This document shows positions 34,748 through 43,928 of a stretch of 64,000 nucleotides of DNA, piece by piece. Where the stretch lies: positions 36,565-100,564 of the forward strand of contig NZ_QMEX01000005.1 of assembly GCF_003284925.1 (NCBI RefSeq), in the 5' to 3' direction. Below the pieces are notes generated by a model. That model searched no databases. It was given only the letters and a program-made list of their open reading frames with translations, and had not been told where the DNA came from. A program made the position numbers and the translations under genes. Source of the DNA: Mycolicibacter senuensis (GTDB taxonomy: Bacteria; Actinomycetota; Actinomycetes; Mycobacteriales; Mycobacteriaceae). The stretch's first letter is position 1, and each line of letters begins with the position of its first letter.

Positions 34748-35500
34748 ATGAGCGACATCGAGAAGTCGGCCGCAGCCGCCGGAGCGGCGATGGAGCAGGC
34801 CGTCGCGGTGTTCATGCTGCACCCGGAGACCTTCGCGGGCAGCATCGCCACCGGCTATCAGAACCCGCTGGCCGGCTACGTCGCCGGGCGCGGCGGCGTG
34901 CTGGGCGAGGCCACCGGTGACGCCGTCGGTGCGGTGTTCGCGGTGTTCGAACCGACCGGACTGAGCGCCATGTGGGACGAGGGCGTCGCGGTGCGCGGCG
35001 CTGCCGCCGCGGCGCAACAATATTGGAGCCAAACGGCCGAGTTCGGGCGCAAGTACCTCTCCGGTGCCCAGGGGCTGGATCGGATCGCCGCACTCGGGGA
35101 GAAGGTCATCGCGGCGACACCGCCGGCGGGCCTGCCGTTGTTCGCCGGCTGGCGCGCGATGCCGTTGGCCGACGACGCCGCGGGGAGGGCGCTGCAGGTG
35201 ATGTTCGTGCTGCGAGAACTGCGCGCCGGTGTGCATTTCAACGCGCTGACCATCTCCGGCATCACCCCGATCGAGGCGCACATGCTCAACAAGGGGCCGC
35301 AGTACGCCACGATGTTCGGCTGGCCCGAGCCGTTCGCCGACGGCGCGGACAAGAAGGACCGCTACGCCCAGATCGAAGCGGCCACCAACCGGCGGATGGC
35401 GGAACTGTTCGCCGCCGCCCTGGCCCCGGACGAGGCCGCGGAACTGGCCCGGTTGAGCACCGCGGCGCTCGCCGTGTTGCAGGCCGCCGTCCCGGGCTGA
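34748..35500 (+). CDS. SCO6745-family protein, function unknown
   Basis: A 250-residue, alpha-helical, alanine-rich protein. The segments PPAGLPLFAGWRAMPLADD and FNALTISGITPIEAHMLNKG are, as I remember, characteristic of the actinobacterial SCO6745 family, whose function has not been established. The gene begins after GGAGG (34735-34739) and precedes the amidohydrolase by 50 bp. A role as an accessory to the amidohydrolase is conceivable from position. Confidence 0.75.
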   Translation: MSDIEKSAAAAGAAMEQAVAVFMLHPETFAGSIATGYQNPLAGYVAGRGGVLGEATGDAVGAVFAVFEPTGLSAMWDEGVAVRGAAAAAQQYWSQTAEFGRKYLSGAQGLDRIAALGEKVIAATPPAGLPLFAGWRAMPLADDAAGRALQVMFVLRELRAGVHFNALTISGITPIEAHMLNKGPQYATMFGWPEPFADGADKKDRYAQIEAATNRRMAELFAAALAPDEAAELARLSTAALAVLQAAVPG

Positions 35501-35550
35501 CCGGCCCGCAACGCGACGGCGACGGAGTCTCGAGCGGAACTGAGGAAGCC

Positions 35551-36825
35551 ATGACTGCAAAGTGGGACGCGATCGACCGGTACGTCGTCATCTCGACCGA
35601 CACCCACGCCGGAGCCGATCTCTACGACTACAAGCCGTATCTGCCCGCGCGCCTCCACGACGATTTCGATGCCTGGGCAAAGACCTACAGCAGCCCGTTC
35701 GACGACCTGATCGTCGCCACCGCCAACCGCAACTGGGACCACGAGTTGCGGATCACCGAGATGGACGCCGACGGGGTGGCAGGCGAGGTATTGCTGCCCA
35801 ACACCGTTCCGCCGTTCTTTCCGACCACGCCCAACATCACCATCAGCCTGCCCCGCACCCGTGATGAGTTCGAGCAGCGATGGGCCGGGGTACAGGCCCA
35901 CAACCGGTGGCAGGTCGACTTCTGCGCATTGGCACCCGCGCGGCGGCGCGGGTTGATCCAGATCTTCCCCAACGACATCGACCTGGCGCTCAACGAGATC
36001 CGCTGGGGTGCCGGGCTGGAGTGCTTCGGCGGTGTGCTGATCCCGGCCGTCTCACCGGGCGACCCGCAGGTGGCTCCGCTGTTTCACACCCGCTACGAGC
36101 CGATCTGGGCGCTGTGCGCGGACTTGGACCTGACGGTGGTACAGCACGCCGGGGCCGGCAGCCCCGAGATGCCGATGGACCAGCCGGCCTCCAACGCGGT
36201 GCTGATCACCGAGATGGCGCTGTGGGCCCAGCGCACGCTGAGCCACCTGATCCTGGCCGGGGTCTTCGAGCGGCACCCGGAACTGCGGTTCGTGCCGACC
36301 GAGCAGGGCACCTTATGGGTGCAGCAGCAACTGATGATGCTCGACGCCATGGTGCCCACCATGAAGACCGAGGCCAACAACCGCACCTACGGGATGTTCG
36401 GCGGCTCGTCCGTTGACGAGATGACCATGCTCCCCAGCGAATACGCCCGACGGAACTGCTATCTGGCCAGTGAGCTGACACCTTACGATGCGGCGATGAT
36501 CGATTACCTGGGAGCCGACCACATCATGTGGGGCAGCGATTATCCCCACGAGGAAGGCTTCGCGCCGCATTCCAAGCTGGCGATCCGCTGGGCACTGCAT
36601 GACCGGTCGGAGCAGGAGTGCCGCAAGATCCTGGCCGGAAACGCGGGCCGGCTGTACCGCTTCGACCTCGACGCGCTTGCTCCCGTCGCCGCCGAGATAG
36701 GGCCAACCGTCGCCGAAGTGGCGACACCGCTGGGAGACACCGGCTATCGCGCCCCGGCCGCATTCGGCTACCGGCCTTTTGAGGGCGGGCTGGCCCTGAA
36801 GCGGTTGGCCCCGGAACGCGGGTAG
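35551..36825 (+). CDS. Amidohydrolase-family (ACMSD-like) metalloenzyme
   Basis: A 424-residue TIM-barrel hydrolase or decarboxylase of the amidohydrolase-2 group. The first metal site is seen as STDTHAG (D17, H19); VVQHAGAG supplies the next histidine and HIMWGSDYPHEEG the final aspartate. The gene starts at an ATG after GAGGAAG. The closest families include ACMSD-like decarboxylases and ring-opening hydrolases acting on aromatic or heterocyclic carboxylates. It converges on the second HsaA-like gene with 5 bp between stops. Confidence 0.87.
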   Translation: MTAKWDAIDRYVVISTDTHAGADLYDYKPYLPARLHDDFDAWAKTYSSPFDDLIVATANRNWDHELRITEMDADGVAGEVLLPNTVPPFFPTTPNITISLPRTRDEFEQRWAGVQAHNRWQVDFCALAPARRRGLIQIFPNDIDLALNEIRWGAGLECFGGVLIPAVSPGDPQVAPLFHTRYEPIWALCADLDLTVVQHAGAGSPEMPMDQPASNAVLITEMALWAQRTLSHLILAGVFERHPELRFVPTEQGTLWVQQQLMMLDAMVPTMKTEANNRTYGMFGGSSVDEMTMLPSEYARRNCYLASELTPYDAAMIDYLGADHIMWGSDYPHEEGFAPHSKLAIRWALHDRSEQECRKILAGNAGRLYRFDLDALAPVAAEIGPTVAEVATPLGDTGYRAPAAFGYRPFEGGLALKRLAPERG

Positions 36826-36830
36826 GGGTC

Positions 36831-38012
36831 CTAGATCATCGCCCGGAGCGGTCCGGCCGGCTCGATACCCAGCGAACTCAGCGCGGCGGCGTGGAACGTG
36901 GTGCCGGGCACGTGGATGGCATGGTTGAGCCCCGCATGCGCGTCGCGCCAATACCGTTGCAGCGGCTTGTCCATCCGCAACGCGTTGCCTCCCGAGCGGG
37001 CGAAGATCTGGTCGACGGCTCCCACGGCCCGCCACACCGCACGGATCTGGGTGCGGCGCCCGGCGGCGCGATCGGCGAAACCGACCTCCTCGCCGGCGGC
37101 GACCATGTCATAGATCCGGTCGACGTTGGCCAGTAGCTCTTGTCGGGCGGCGTTGATGTCGGCGGCCGCCTCGCCGATGGCATACATGACGTAGGGGTCG
37201 TCTTTGATCGCGGTTCCGGTGGCGCTCACCCGTTCCCGTTGGTAATCCAAATGGGCTGCCAGTGCGCCCTCGGCGATGCCGATGACCGCCGAGGAGATAC
37301 CGAGCGGAAACATCGTCGACCACGGCATCAGATACAGCGGGTCGGTCATGCCGGCTTCGCGCTGGGCGCTGCCGTCCATCACCTTCAGGCCGTCCATGGT
37401 GCGGTAAGTGGGGACGAACGCGTCTTTGACGATGACGTCCTTGGAGCCGGTTCCGCGCAGCCCCACCACGTCCCAGGAGTCGTCGACGATCTCGTAGTCG
37501 CTGCGCGGCAGGATCACGTGCAGAATGGCCGGCGGCATGACCGGGACACCCTCGGTGTCGCCGACCATGCCGCCGAGGATGATCCAGTCGCAGTGGTCGG
37601 TGCCGGAACTGAACTGCCAGTGCCCGGTGAACAGATAACCGCCGTCGACCGGTCTGGCCACGCCCTGCGGCGCATACGGTGAGGCCATCCAGGTGTCGAC
37701 GTCATCGGCCCACACCTCGTCGCCGACCTGCGGATCCGCGTAGGCCAGCTGGTAGGGATGCACGCCGACCACGCCGGCCACCCATCCGGCCGAAGGATCA
37801 AGCGCCGCGGTGGCCATCACGGTCTCGGCCCACTCGCGCGGATGTGCCTGGTATCCGCCGTGTTTGGCTGATTGCAGCAGCCGGATTGAGCCCGCGTCCT
37901 TCATCGCCGTGACGGTCTGATCGGTCAGCCGGCCGATGCGCTCCGCCTCGCCGGCCTGCGCACGCAACTGGTCGGCGATAGCCATCAGCCGGTCGATCAC
38001 CCGCTCGCCCAT
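36831..38012 (-). CDS. Flavin-dependent monooxygenase, HsaA-like oxygenase (copy 2)
   Basis: A 393-residue paralogue of the protein at 10767, of identical length and with most residues identical (for example GVHPYQLAYADP, SSGTDHCDWIILGG, MPWSTMFPLGIS and the final GPLRAMI). It differs mainly in the first 60 residues and near the C-terminus. It stands alone, with no dioxygenase or flavin reductase next to it. Upstream is a three-way inverted repeat structure. It probably acts on a related phenolic intermediate or is a spare copy. Confidence 0.87.
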   Translation of the reverse strand: MGERVIDRLMAIADQLRAQAGEAERIGRLTDQTVTAMKDAGSIRLLQSAKHGGYQAHPREWAETVMATAALDPSAGWVAGVVGVHPYQLAYADPQVGDEVWADDVDTWMASPYAPQGVARPVDGGYLFTGHWQFSSGTDHCDWIILGGMVGDTEGVPVMPPAILHVILPRSDYEIVDDSWDVVGLRGTGSKDVIVKDAFVPTYRTMDGLKVMDGSAQREAGMTDPLYLMPWSTMFPLGISSAVIGIAEGALAAHLDYQRERVSATGTAIKDDPYVMYAIGEAAADINAARQELLANVDRIYDMVAAGEEVGFADRAAGRRTQIRAVWRAVGAVDQIFARSGGNALRMDKPLQRYWRDAHAGLNHAIHVPGTTFHAAALSSLGIEPAGPLRAMI

Positions 38013-38061
38013 GTTGTCGCCCTTACGTTGTGGACTTGAAAATCGAATGGTGTGTTGCCGA

Positions 38062-38110
38062 TGATCTCACCGGCGAGGGCCGGTGTCTGCCGAAAACGGC
38101 AGTGAGATCA
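38062..38110. terminator. Three-way inverted-repeat structure (possible terminator or cruciform)
   Basis: An outer perfect 9-bp pair, TGATCTCAC (38062-38070) and GTGAGATCA (38102-38110), encloses two perfect hairpins: ACCGGC-GAGG-GCCGGT (38069-38084) and CTGCCG-AAAA-CGGCAG (38087-38102). It lies 24 bp after the stop of the molybdopterin oxidoreductase gene and upstream of the second HsaA-like gene. A factor-independent terminator without a U tract is the plain reading; a regulatory RNA fold is an alternative. Confidence 0.55.
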
Positions 38111-38133
38111 GTCGACGGCCACGCCGCGCTCGC

Positions 38134-40305
38134 TCAGAGCCGTTCCAGCCCGACGTAGCACGAACTCAGCGCCGACGTCTGCGACAGCGGGTCGAGGCTC
38201 GCGCCGTCGACCAGCAGATTGCGGTTGACGCCGAACGACTCCGGTGCTCGGCCACCCCGCGGGTCGAAGATCCGCGAACCCCAGCCGTGGTCGATGATCA
38301 CCAGACCACGCCGCGGTCGGTCGGACAGCGTCGCCGTCAGTTTCACCTCACCGACCGAGGAGAACACCCGCACCCGGTCGCCCCCGCCGATGCCGAGGGC
38401 GGCGGCGTCCTCGGTGTTGATCACGACCTCGTTGCGTTTACCGGAGCGGTGCAGCCCGGGCAGCTCATTGAGCCAGGAGTTCATCGAATGCCGATTGCGC
38501 CGGTTCCCCAGCTGGAACGGAAAACCCTCCGGCGCGCGAGGACTGGGGTCAGCAAGCAATTCCCGTGCCCGCGCCAGGAACTCGGGCGGCGCCGCGTGGA
38601 CCATTTTGTCGTCGGTCCGCAACGCGTCCTTGAAGTGGCCGAACTCGCGCGGCCCCAGCACTATCCCGTGCGGGTGGGTCATCAGGTCACGCCAGGTAAG
38701 CCGGCGGCCGTTGACCTTCCGCGACATCCGCACAATGAGGCGGTCGAGCCAGTGCGGACCGAACGCCAGCGCGGGGCGACCCGTCACCGCCGCCACCCGC
38801 CGGGTCGCCTGGATGAACCCGTTGAGGGCCTTCGCCCCGAACAGTGGTCTACCCATCGCGATCGCGAGGTCGACGAAGATCTCCCACTCCTGCCGGGCAT
38901 CCGGCGGCGGCTCGATGACCTTCGCGCCGTACTGGACGAACGGTTGATCGTGCATATTGCTGGTGAACGCCAACAGGTCGTTGCGCTCGAGCCAGTGCAC
39001 CGCGGGCAGCAGCCAGTGCGCGTGCCGGTGACTTTCCCGCTGTACGAGGTCGATCACAACCAGCAGGTCCAGTTCGGCCAGCGCCTTGTCCAGTTTGGCC
39101 CCGTCCGGGCCCGACACCACCGGGTTGCCGCAGTTGATCAGCATTGCCTTGATCTGCCCGCGGCCCGGTGTGGTGATCTCGTCGGGCAATTCCGCCAACG
39201 CGTGCGCTCCGGCTACCATCTGCCGTCCTGCCACCCGGCTGACGTGCGGCTTGGTCTTGGCCAGTTCGGCCAGTTTCAGGGCGTCGAAATAGCCCGGTTC
39301 GAAGCGACGCCCGCCCGGGCGGTCCATCCGGCCGGTGATCACGTTGAGCACCTGGCCGAGCCATTCGCCGACGGTGCCCGCCGCGTGTTGCGAAACCCCG
39401 GTGCGCGTGACCACCATGGCGCCGCGGGCCGCTGCAAAATCCCGCGCGGTGCGCTCGATCAGGTCCCGGTCGATCCCGCACCGGTCGGCCAGGTCATCCA
39501 GATCCGCGCCGGCCACCAGCCGACGCAGCTCCGGGACACCGGTCGCGAGGTCTGTGCAGTCGCGCCGGTGCTCGCGGCCCTCGTCGAGGATCACCTTCAC
39601 CATCGCCAGCAGCAGCGCCCAGTCCTGGCCGGGCCGCACCGCCAGGTGCACGTCGGCCTTCTCCGCGGACTCGGTGCGAAACGGATCGACCACCACGAGG
39701 GTGGCGCCGCGCTGTTGGCGGACCAGCGCGCGGCGCCAGCCGTCGGGGACCGTCTCCAGCCAGTTCCAGCCGCTCACCGCTGGATTGGTGCCGACCAGCA
39801 GGAAGTAGTCGCAGTTGTCGACGTCGGAGACCGGCACCATCAGTGCCGATCCGAACATCGCCTCGGCCACCACATGCAGCGCGTTCTGGTCGACGGAGCC
39901 GACGGCGTAGCGGTTGCGGGTGCCGACGGCGTCCATCCAGGCGTTCATGAAGATCACGTTCGACGACGAGTGCCCGGATGGGTTGCCGTAGTAGGTGCCG
40001 ATCGTGTCGGGCCCGCCCGCGTCGATCAGGGCGTTCATCCGCGCGGCGATGTCGCGGATCGCCACGTCCCAGGTCTCCTCGACGTAGGCGTCGCCCACCC
40101 GTCGCATCGGCCGCAGGATCCGGCGCGGATGTTCTACCAGCTCATTGGCGGTGCGGCCCTTGGCGCAGAAGTCATGCCAGCTGTGCGGGTTGTGCTTGTC
40201 GGCGGAGATCTTACGGACCTGGTTGTCCTGGACCGTCACCTCCAAGCCGCAGGAGGCCAGGCAGTACCTGCAGAAGGTGTGCACCGTCCTCGGGGCTGCT
40301 GCCAT
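38134..40305 (-). CDS. Molybdopterin-dependent oxidoreductase with N-terminal 4Fe-4S site
   Basis: A 723-residue enzyme of the DMSO-reductase superfamily. C12, C15, C19 and C47 form a CX2CX3CX27C cluster motif, then come the molybdopterin domains (TYYGNPSGHSSSNV, LLVGTNPAVSGWNW, AMLINCGNPVVSG) and the C-terminal pterin-binding domain (RNRHSMNSWLNELP). No Tat signal is seen, so it should be cytosolic. The ATG at 40305 sits near the cysteine motif; another lies 21 bp upstream. It is last in a leftward set with SDR, epoxide hydrolase and FMO. The substrate is unknown; hydroxylation or dehydrogenation of a small organic compound is possible. Confidence 0.87.
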   Translation of the reverse strand: MAAAPRTVHTFCRYCLASCGLEVTVQDNQVRKISADKHNPHSWHDFCAKGRTANELVEHPRRILRPMRRVGDAYVEETWDVAIRDIAARMNALIDAGGPDTIGTYYGNPSGHSSSNVIFMNAWMDAVGTRNRYAVGSVDQNALHVVAEAMFGSALMVPVSDVDNCDYFLLVGTNPAVSGWNWLETVPDGWRRALVRQQRGATLVVVDPFRTESAEKADVHLAVRPGQDWALLLAMVKVILDEGREHRRDCTDLATGVPELRRLVAGADLDDLADRCGIDRDLIERTARDFAAARGAMVVTRTGVSQHAAGTVGEWLGQVLNVITGRMDRPGGRRFEPGYFDALKLAELAKTKPHVSRVAGRQMVAGAHALAELPDEITTPGRGQIKAMLINCGNPVVSGPDGAKLDKALAELDLLVVIDLVQRESHRHAHWLLPAVHWLERNDLLAFTSNMHDQPFVQYGAKVIEPPPDARQEWEIFVDLAIAMGRPLFGAKALNGFIQATRRVAAVTGRPALAFGPHWLDRLIVRMSRKVNGRRLTWRDLMTHPHGIVLGPREFGHFKDALRTDDKMVHAAPPEFLARARELLADPSPRAPEGFPFQLGNRRNRHSMNSWLNELPGLHRSGKRNEVVINTEDAAALGIGGGDRVRVFSSVGEVKLTATLSDRPRRGLVIIDHGWGSRIFDPRGGRAPESFGVNRNLLVDGASLDPLSQTSALSSCYVGLERL

Positions 40306-40354
40306 GCCGCCATGGTGCCCGAGCACTGGAGCGCGTGTCCGTCAAATGCGAATG

Positions 40355-40365
40355 AGCACAGTGCT
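40355..40365. promoter_or_regulatory. Short palindrome upstream of the molybdopterin oxidoreductase gene
   Basis: AGCAC-A-GTGCT is an 11-bp perfect palindrome 50 bp upstream of the start codon at 40305, and a direct copy of its left half (GAGCAC) recurs 33 bp nearer the gene. It may be an operator; its short length leaves this weak. Confidence 0.25.
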
Positions 40366-40398
40366 TATCGTGCGCTGTACATCGGCCCGAGACGCCTT

Positions 40399-41178
40399 TC
40401 ACGCATTGCGGATGGTGAGCCCGCCGTCGGCGACGAGTGTCGCTCCGGTGATGTACGAGGCGGCCGGTAACAGCAGCGACAGCGTCGCGTGCGCGACCTC
40501 TTCGGGCTCCCCGTAACGGCGCAGCGCCGTGCGCCGGCGAGCAAAGACCGCCTTCTGCTCGTCCGGGATGGCGGCGGTCATGCCGGTGTTGATCGGGCCC
40601 GGGCACACGCAGTTGACGGTCACCCCGGCCGGGCCGAGTTCCACCGCAAGCGACCGCGTCAGACCGATCACGCCGTGTTTCGCGACCGTATACGGTGCGA
40701 TTCCGGCGGTCGCGCCAAGACCCTCGGTGGACGCTATGTTGACGATCCGTCCGGTACCCTCCCGGCGCAGATCGGGCAGCGCGGCGCGGACGAACCGGGC
40801 GTAGGTGGTCAGGTTGATCGCCATCGTGGTGGCCCACACGCCCTCGAAGTCGTCGCTGTCCACCGGCGCGGGGAGGCTCACCCCGGCGTTGTTGACCAGT
40901 CCGTCGATCGGGCCGAGAGACTCCCGAACCTCGCCGAGGACAGCTGCGGGGGCCTCGGCCGTGCCGACGTCCGCGACCACGGCGTGGCACCGGGCGCCGG
41001 CGTCGCGGAGTTCCTCGGCCACCCGCGCCAGCCCGTCGGCGGCACGGTCGACGACACCGACCACCGCGCCCTCATCGGCGAGCAGGTGCGCGGTTGCCCT
41101 GCCCATCCCGCTGGCGGCCCCGGTCACCACAACCACCTTGCCCGCAACCGAACGGCTCAACGACGTCAAACGAGGCAT
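40399..41178 (-). CDS. Short-chain dehydrogenase/reductase
   Basis: A 259-residue classical SDR: TGAASGMG (19-26), NNAG near 96, and YTVAK as catalytic pair. The C-terminal ITGATLVADGGLTI is standard. It lies 36 bp after the epoxide hydrolase gene in the same direction, so it is likely to share a message with the FMO and epoxide hydrolase. It may oxidise a diol or alcohol produced by these. The substrate is not identifiable. Confidence 0.88.
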   Translation of the reverse strand: MPRLTSLSRSVAGKVVVVTGAASGMGRATAHLLADEGAVVGVVDRAADGLARVAEELRDAGARCHAVVADVGTAEAPAAVLGEVRESLGPIDGLVNNAGVSLPAPVDSDDFEGVWATTMAINLTTYARFVRAALPDLRREGTGRIVNIASTEGLGATAGIAPYTVAKHGVIGLTRSLAVELGPAGVTVNCVCPGPINTGMTAAIPDEQKAVFARRRTALRRYGEPEEVAHATLSLLLPAASYITGATLVADGGLTIRNA

Positions 41179-41214
41179 AGGGCATCAAACCACTCCCCGG
41201 CGCTGAGCGCTCGG

Positions 41215-42357
41215 TTAGAACACCTGCCGTTGCACCAGGACGTCGGCGAACTTGCCCAGGTCGGCGGCGAAGATCGCGGGCTGTTCGAAGGCGGCGAAGT
41301 GACCGCCGCGGTCCGCGACCGAGTAGTGCACCAGGTTGTAGCGGCGGGCCGCCCAGGCGCGCGGTGTTTGCAGAATCTCGTAGGGATAGACCGCATACCC
41401 GGTGGGTACCTCGACCCGGCCGGTCCACGTGCCGATCGGACCGGTGCCTGCCCGGGTGGATTCGCAATACAGCCGGGCCGCCGAGGTCGCGGTCGCCGTC
41501 AGCCAGTAGAACATCAGGTTGTCGATGAGCCGATCGGTGCTGATCGGTATGCCTTCTCGGGTGTCGCACCAGGCGTGAAACTTCTCCAGAATCCAGCCGG
41601 CCAGCCCCACCGGTGAGTCGTCCAGACCGAAGCCCAGCGAATGCGGCCGGGTGGCTTGCTGATTCAGGTAGGCCATGCCGTCGGTCATCCGTTGGGCCGC
41701 GGCGGCGATCGCGGCCTGCTCGGTCTCGGTCACGGCGGCCAGCAACTCCGGGTCGTCCCGGTCGGGCGGTGCGAAGCACATGTTGGTGTGGATGGCGGCG
41801 ACCCGATCGGCGTAGTGCTCGCCGAGGTGGCGGGTGACGATGGCACCCCAGTCGCCGCCCTGCGCGACGTATCGGTGGTATCCCAGTTGTGTCATCACGT
41901 CGGCGACCGCGGCAGCAACCGCCGCGGAGTCGACACCGCGCTGCCGGGTGGGCCCGGAGAAGCCGTATCCGGGCATCGAGATGACCACGACGTGGAAACG
42001 GGACCGCAGCAACGGGATTGCGTCGAGGAACTCGACGATCGATCCGGGCCAGCCGTGGGTGATCACCAGCGGAATGGCATTCGGGCCGGTCGCTCGGGCA
42101 TGCAGGAAGTGCACCCGCTGCCCGGCGGCCTCGGTGACGAACGAGCCGATGGCATTGACTTCGGATTCGACACGGCGCCAGTCGTAGCGGTGCAGCCAGT
42201 GCTCGACCACGTTCTTGAGGAACCCTTGTTCGGTGCCGTAATCCCAACCCGCACCGCCGATTTCGGCGGGCCAGCGGATATTGCTGAGCCGACGTCGCAG
42301 GTCGTCGAGTTGGCGCTCGTCGACGTGGAGAGTCAACGGTTCGATGCGGTTGCTCAT
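41215..42357 (-). CDS. Epoxide hydrolase (EHN-domain, microsomal type)
   Basis: A 380-residue hydrolase with the N-terminal EHN region (RIEPLTLHVDERQLDDLRRR), HGWPGS (101-106), the nucleophile D169 in GGDWG and the catalytic histidine H353 in RGGHFAAFE. These are the microsomal-type epoxide hydrolase features; the enzyme opens epoxides to trans-diols. The start overlaps the FMO gene stop (ATGA). Together with the FMO this suggests oxidation of an alkene or terpenoid followed by ring opening; that is inference. Confidence 0.9.
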   Translation of the reverse strand: MSNRIEPLTLHVDERQLDDLRRRLSNIRWPAEIGGAGWDYGTEQGFLKNVVEHWLHRYDWRRVESEVNAIGSFVTEAAGQRVHFLHARATGPNAIPLVITHGWPGSIVEFLDAIPLLRSRFHVVVISMPGYGFSGPTRQRGVDSAAVAAAVADVMTQLGYHRYVAQGGDWGAIVTRHLGEHYADRVAAIHTNMCFAPPDRDDPELLAAVTETEQAAIAAAAQRMTDGMAYLNQQATRPHSLGFGLDDSPVGLAGWILEKFHAWCDTREGIPISTDRLIDNLMFYWLTATATSAARLYCESTRAGTGPIGTWTGRVEVPTGYAVYPYEILQTPRAWAARRYNLVHYSVADRGGHFAAFEQPAIFAADLGKFADVLVQRQVF

Positions 42358-43928
42358 ATCTTGAGGTCCCCCCTGTCGGCGGGGATCGGCGGAACCCCGG
42401 TTGGCTGTCGAAATACATAGTCGGCCAGCGGAGAGCGCCGGCTGAACCGGCGCGAGCCGGTGATGGTCTGGGGACGGTGATAGACCGTCTCGTGCTGGGA
42501 GTTGACGAAATACGTGGACAGGCCCGGATTGCAGGCGGTCAGGTACAGGTGCACGGCCTTGCCGCGGCGGCGCATGAGGTCATTCCAGCGTTGAAAGGCG
42601 GTGTCGCTGACTGTCGCGCTGGTGGCACCGCGCCGGAGCGCTTCGGTGATCACCCGAACCGCGTGGGCGGCGATGGTCTCGACGTAGTCCATCCAGGCCA
42701 GGCCGACGAAGCCGAGCGGGCCGACGATCTCCCAGCGGTTGGGCAGCCGGGGGTGAGCGGTGCCGGCGTAGCTGCGCAGCCCGTCGCTGCGGTAGTAGTG
42801 GGCGAGGTCGAAACACTCGGATCCCAGAACCGTTCCGGGGCGGTAGGTTTCGGGGTCGGTCCACAGCTCGTAGCCGGTCGCGGCCACGATCAGATCCGCC
42901 GGGTGGTCAACTCCGTCGACGGTGCGGACACCGGTGGCGGTGATGCGCTCGATGGGCGTCGTGACCAGGTGCGTGTTGGGGTCGTTCAGCGCCGGCAGGA
43001 AAGCACTGGAGATCACCGGCCGCTTGGCCAGCAGGCCGTAGCGCGGTACGAGAGCGCGCCGGGTCGCGGGATCGGCGACCTTGGCACGCAACAGCAACCG
43101 GTAGAGCCCACGACAATAGCTGTCGTAGAGTGGCATCAACCGGATGAGCACCCGGTCCGGCAGGTACACCATCAGGTGCACCAACGGGCCCACCATGAAT
43201 ATGTCCATGGCCAGCCGGCCCAGCAGATTGACGGCACCGACCGCCCAGCGCATCCGCAGCAGCGGGCGCAGCCGGCGCGGAATCGCGAAGTCGATCTTGG
43301 GTAATAGCCACGCGGGCGTGCGTTGATAGATCTCCAGCGTGGCCGCCCCGGCGGACAGCGCGGCGGCGATCTGAACGCCACTCGACCCGGTACCGATGAC
43401 CGCGATGCGCTTGCCCGCGGTGTCGTAGCCGTCGTCCCAAGCGTTGGGCCGCAGTACGGTGCCGGTGAAGTCATCGATGCCGTCGATCGGGATGGCGGTC
43501 TTGGGGTTGACGTAGCCGCCGACCGAGTTGATGACGAACCGTGCCGACACCATCTGACCGCCGTTGATCGAGAGCCGCCACAGCTGTGCAGCGGCGTCCC
43601 ACGCCTGCCGAGTCACATCGCAGTGGGCACGAAGATGCTCGTACAGACCGAGCCGGGCGGCGGTATCGCGCAGGTAGCGATGGATCTCCGGGCCGGGAGC
43701 GAACAGCCGGCTCCAATCCGGATTGGGTGCGAAGGACAACTGGTACCACATCACCGGGATGTCCACTGCCAGGCCTGGATAGTGGTTGTCGCGCCAGGTG
43801 CCCCCGAAGTCGTCGGCTCGCTCCAGGATGACGAAGTCGTTGATGCCGGCGTCCAAGAGTTGTTTTGCGGTGGCGATTCCGCCCGGGCCGGCGCCGACGA
43901 TCGCCACCACGTGGTCCGGGTCAGCCAT
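42354..43928 (-). CDS. Flavin-containing monooxygenase / BVMO-like with altered fingerprint
   Basis: A 524-residue flavoprotein with GAGPGG (12-17) and GTGSSG (179-184). At the place of the BVMO fingerprint it reads FTGTVLRPNAWD (154-165): F, G and W are kept but the conserved histidine is arginine (R160). In known BVMOs changing this histidine lowers activity, so it may be a different oxygenase or an altered BVMO. It lies between the TetR gene (8-bp overlap) and the epoxide hydrolase (4-bp overlap). A hydrophobic middle segment (about 230-265) suggests membrane association. Confidence 0.87.
   Translation of the reverse strand: MADPDHVVAIVGAGPGGIATAKQLLDAGINDFVILERADDFGGTWRDNHYPGLAVDIPVMWYQLSFAPNPDWSRLFAPGPEIHRYLRDTAARLGLYEHLRAHCDVTRQAWDAAAQLWRLSINGGQMVSARFVINSVGGYVNPKTAIPIDGIDDFTGTVLRPNAWDDGYDTAGKRIAVIGTGSSGVQIAAALSAGAATLEIYQRTPAWLLPKIDFAIPRRLRPLLRMRWAVGAVNLLGRLAMDIFMVGPLVHLMVYLPDRVLIRLMPLYDSYCRGLYRLLLRAKVADPATRRALVPRYGLLAKRPVISSAFLPALNDPNTHLVTTPIERITATGVRTVDGVDHPADLIVAATGYELWTDPETYRPGTVLGSECFDLAHYYRSDGLRSYAGTAHPRLPNRWEIVGPLGFVGLAWMDYVETIAAHAVRVITEALRRGATSATVSDTAFQRWNDLMRRRGKAVHLYLTACNPGLSTYFVNSQHETVYHRPQTITGSRRFSRRSPLADYVFRQPTGVPPIPADRGDLKI

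Noticed and set aside
38083..40470. 795-codon plus-strand frame
   Set aside because: Exactly opposite the molybdopterin oxidoreductase, whose cysteine motif and pterin domains are clear.
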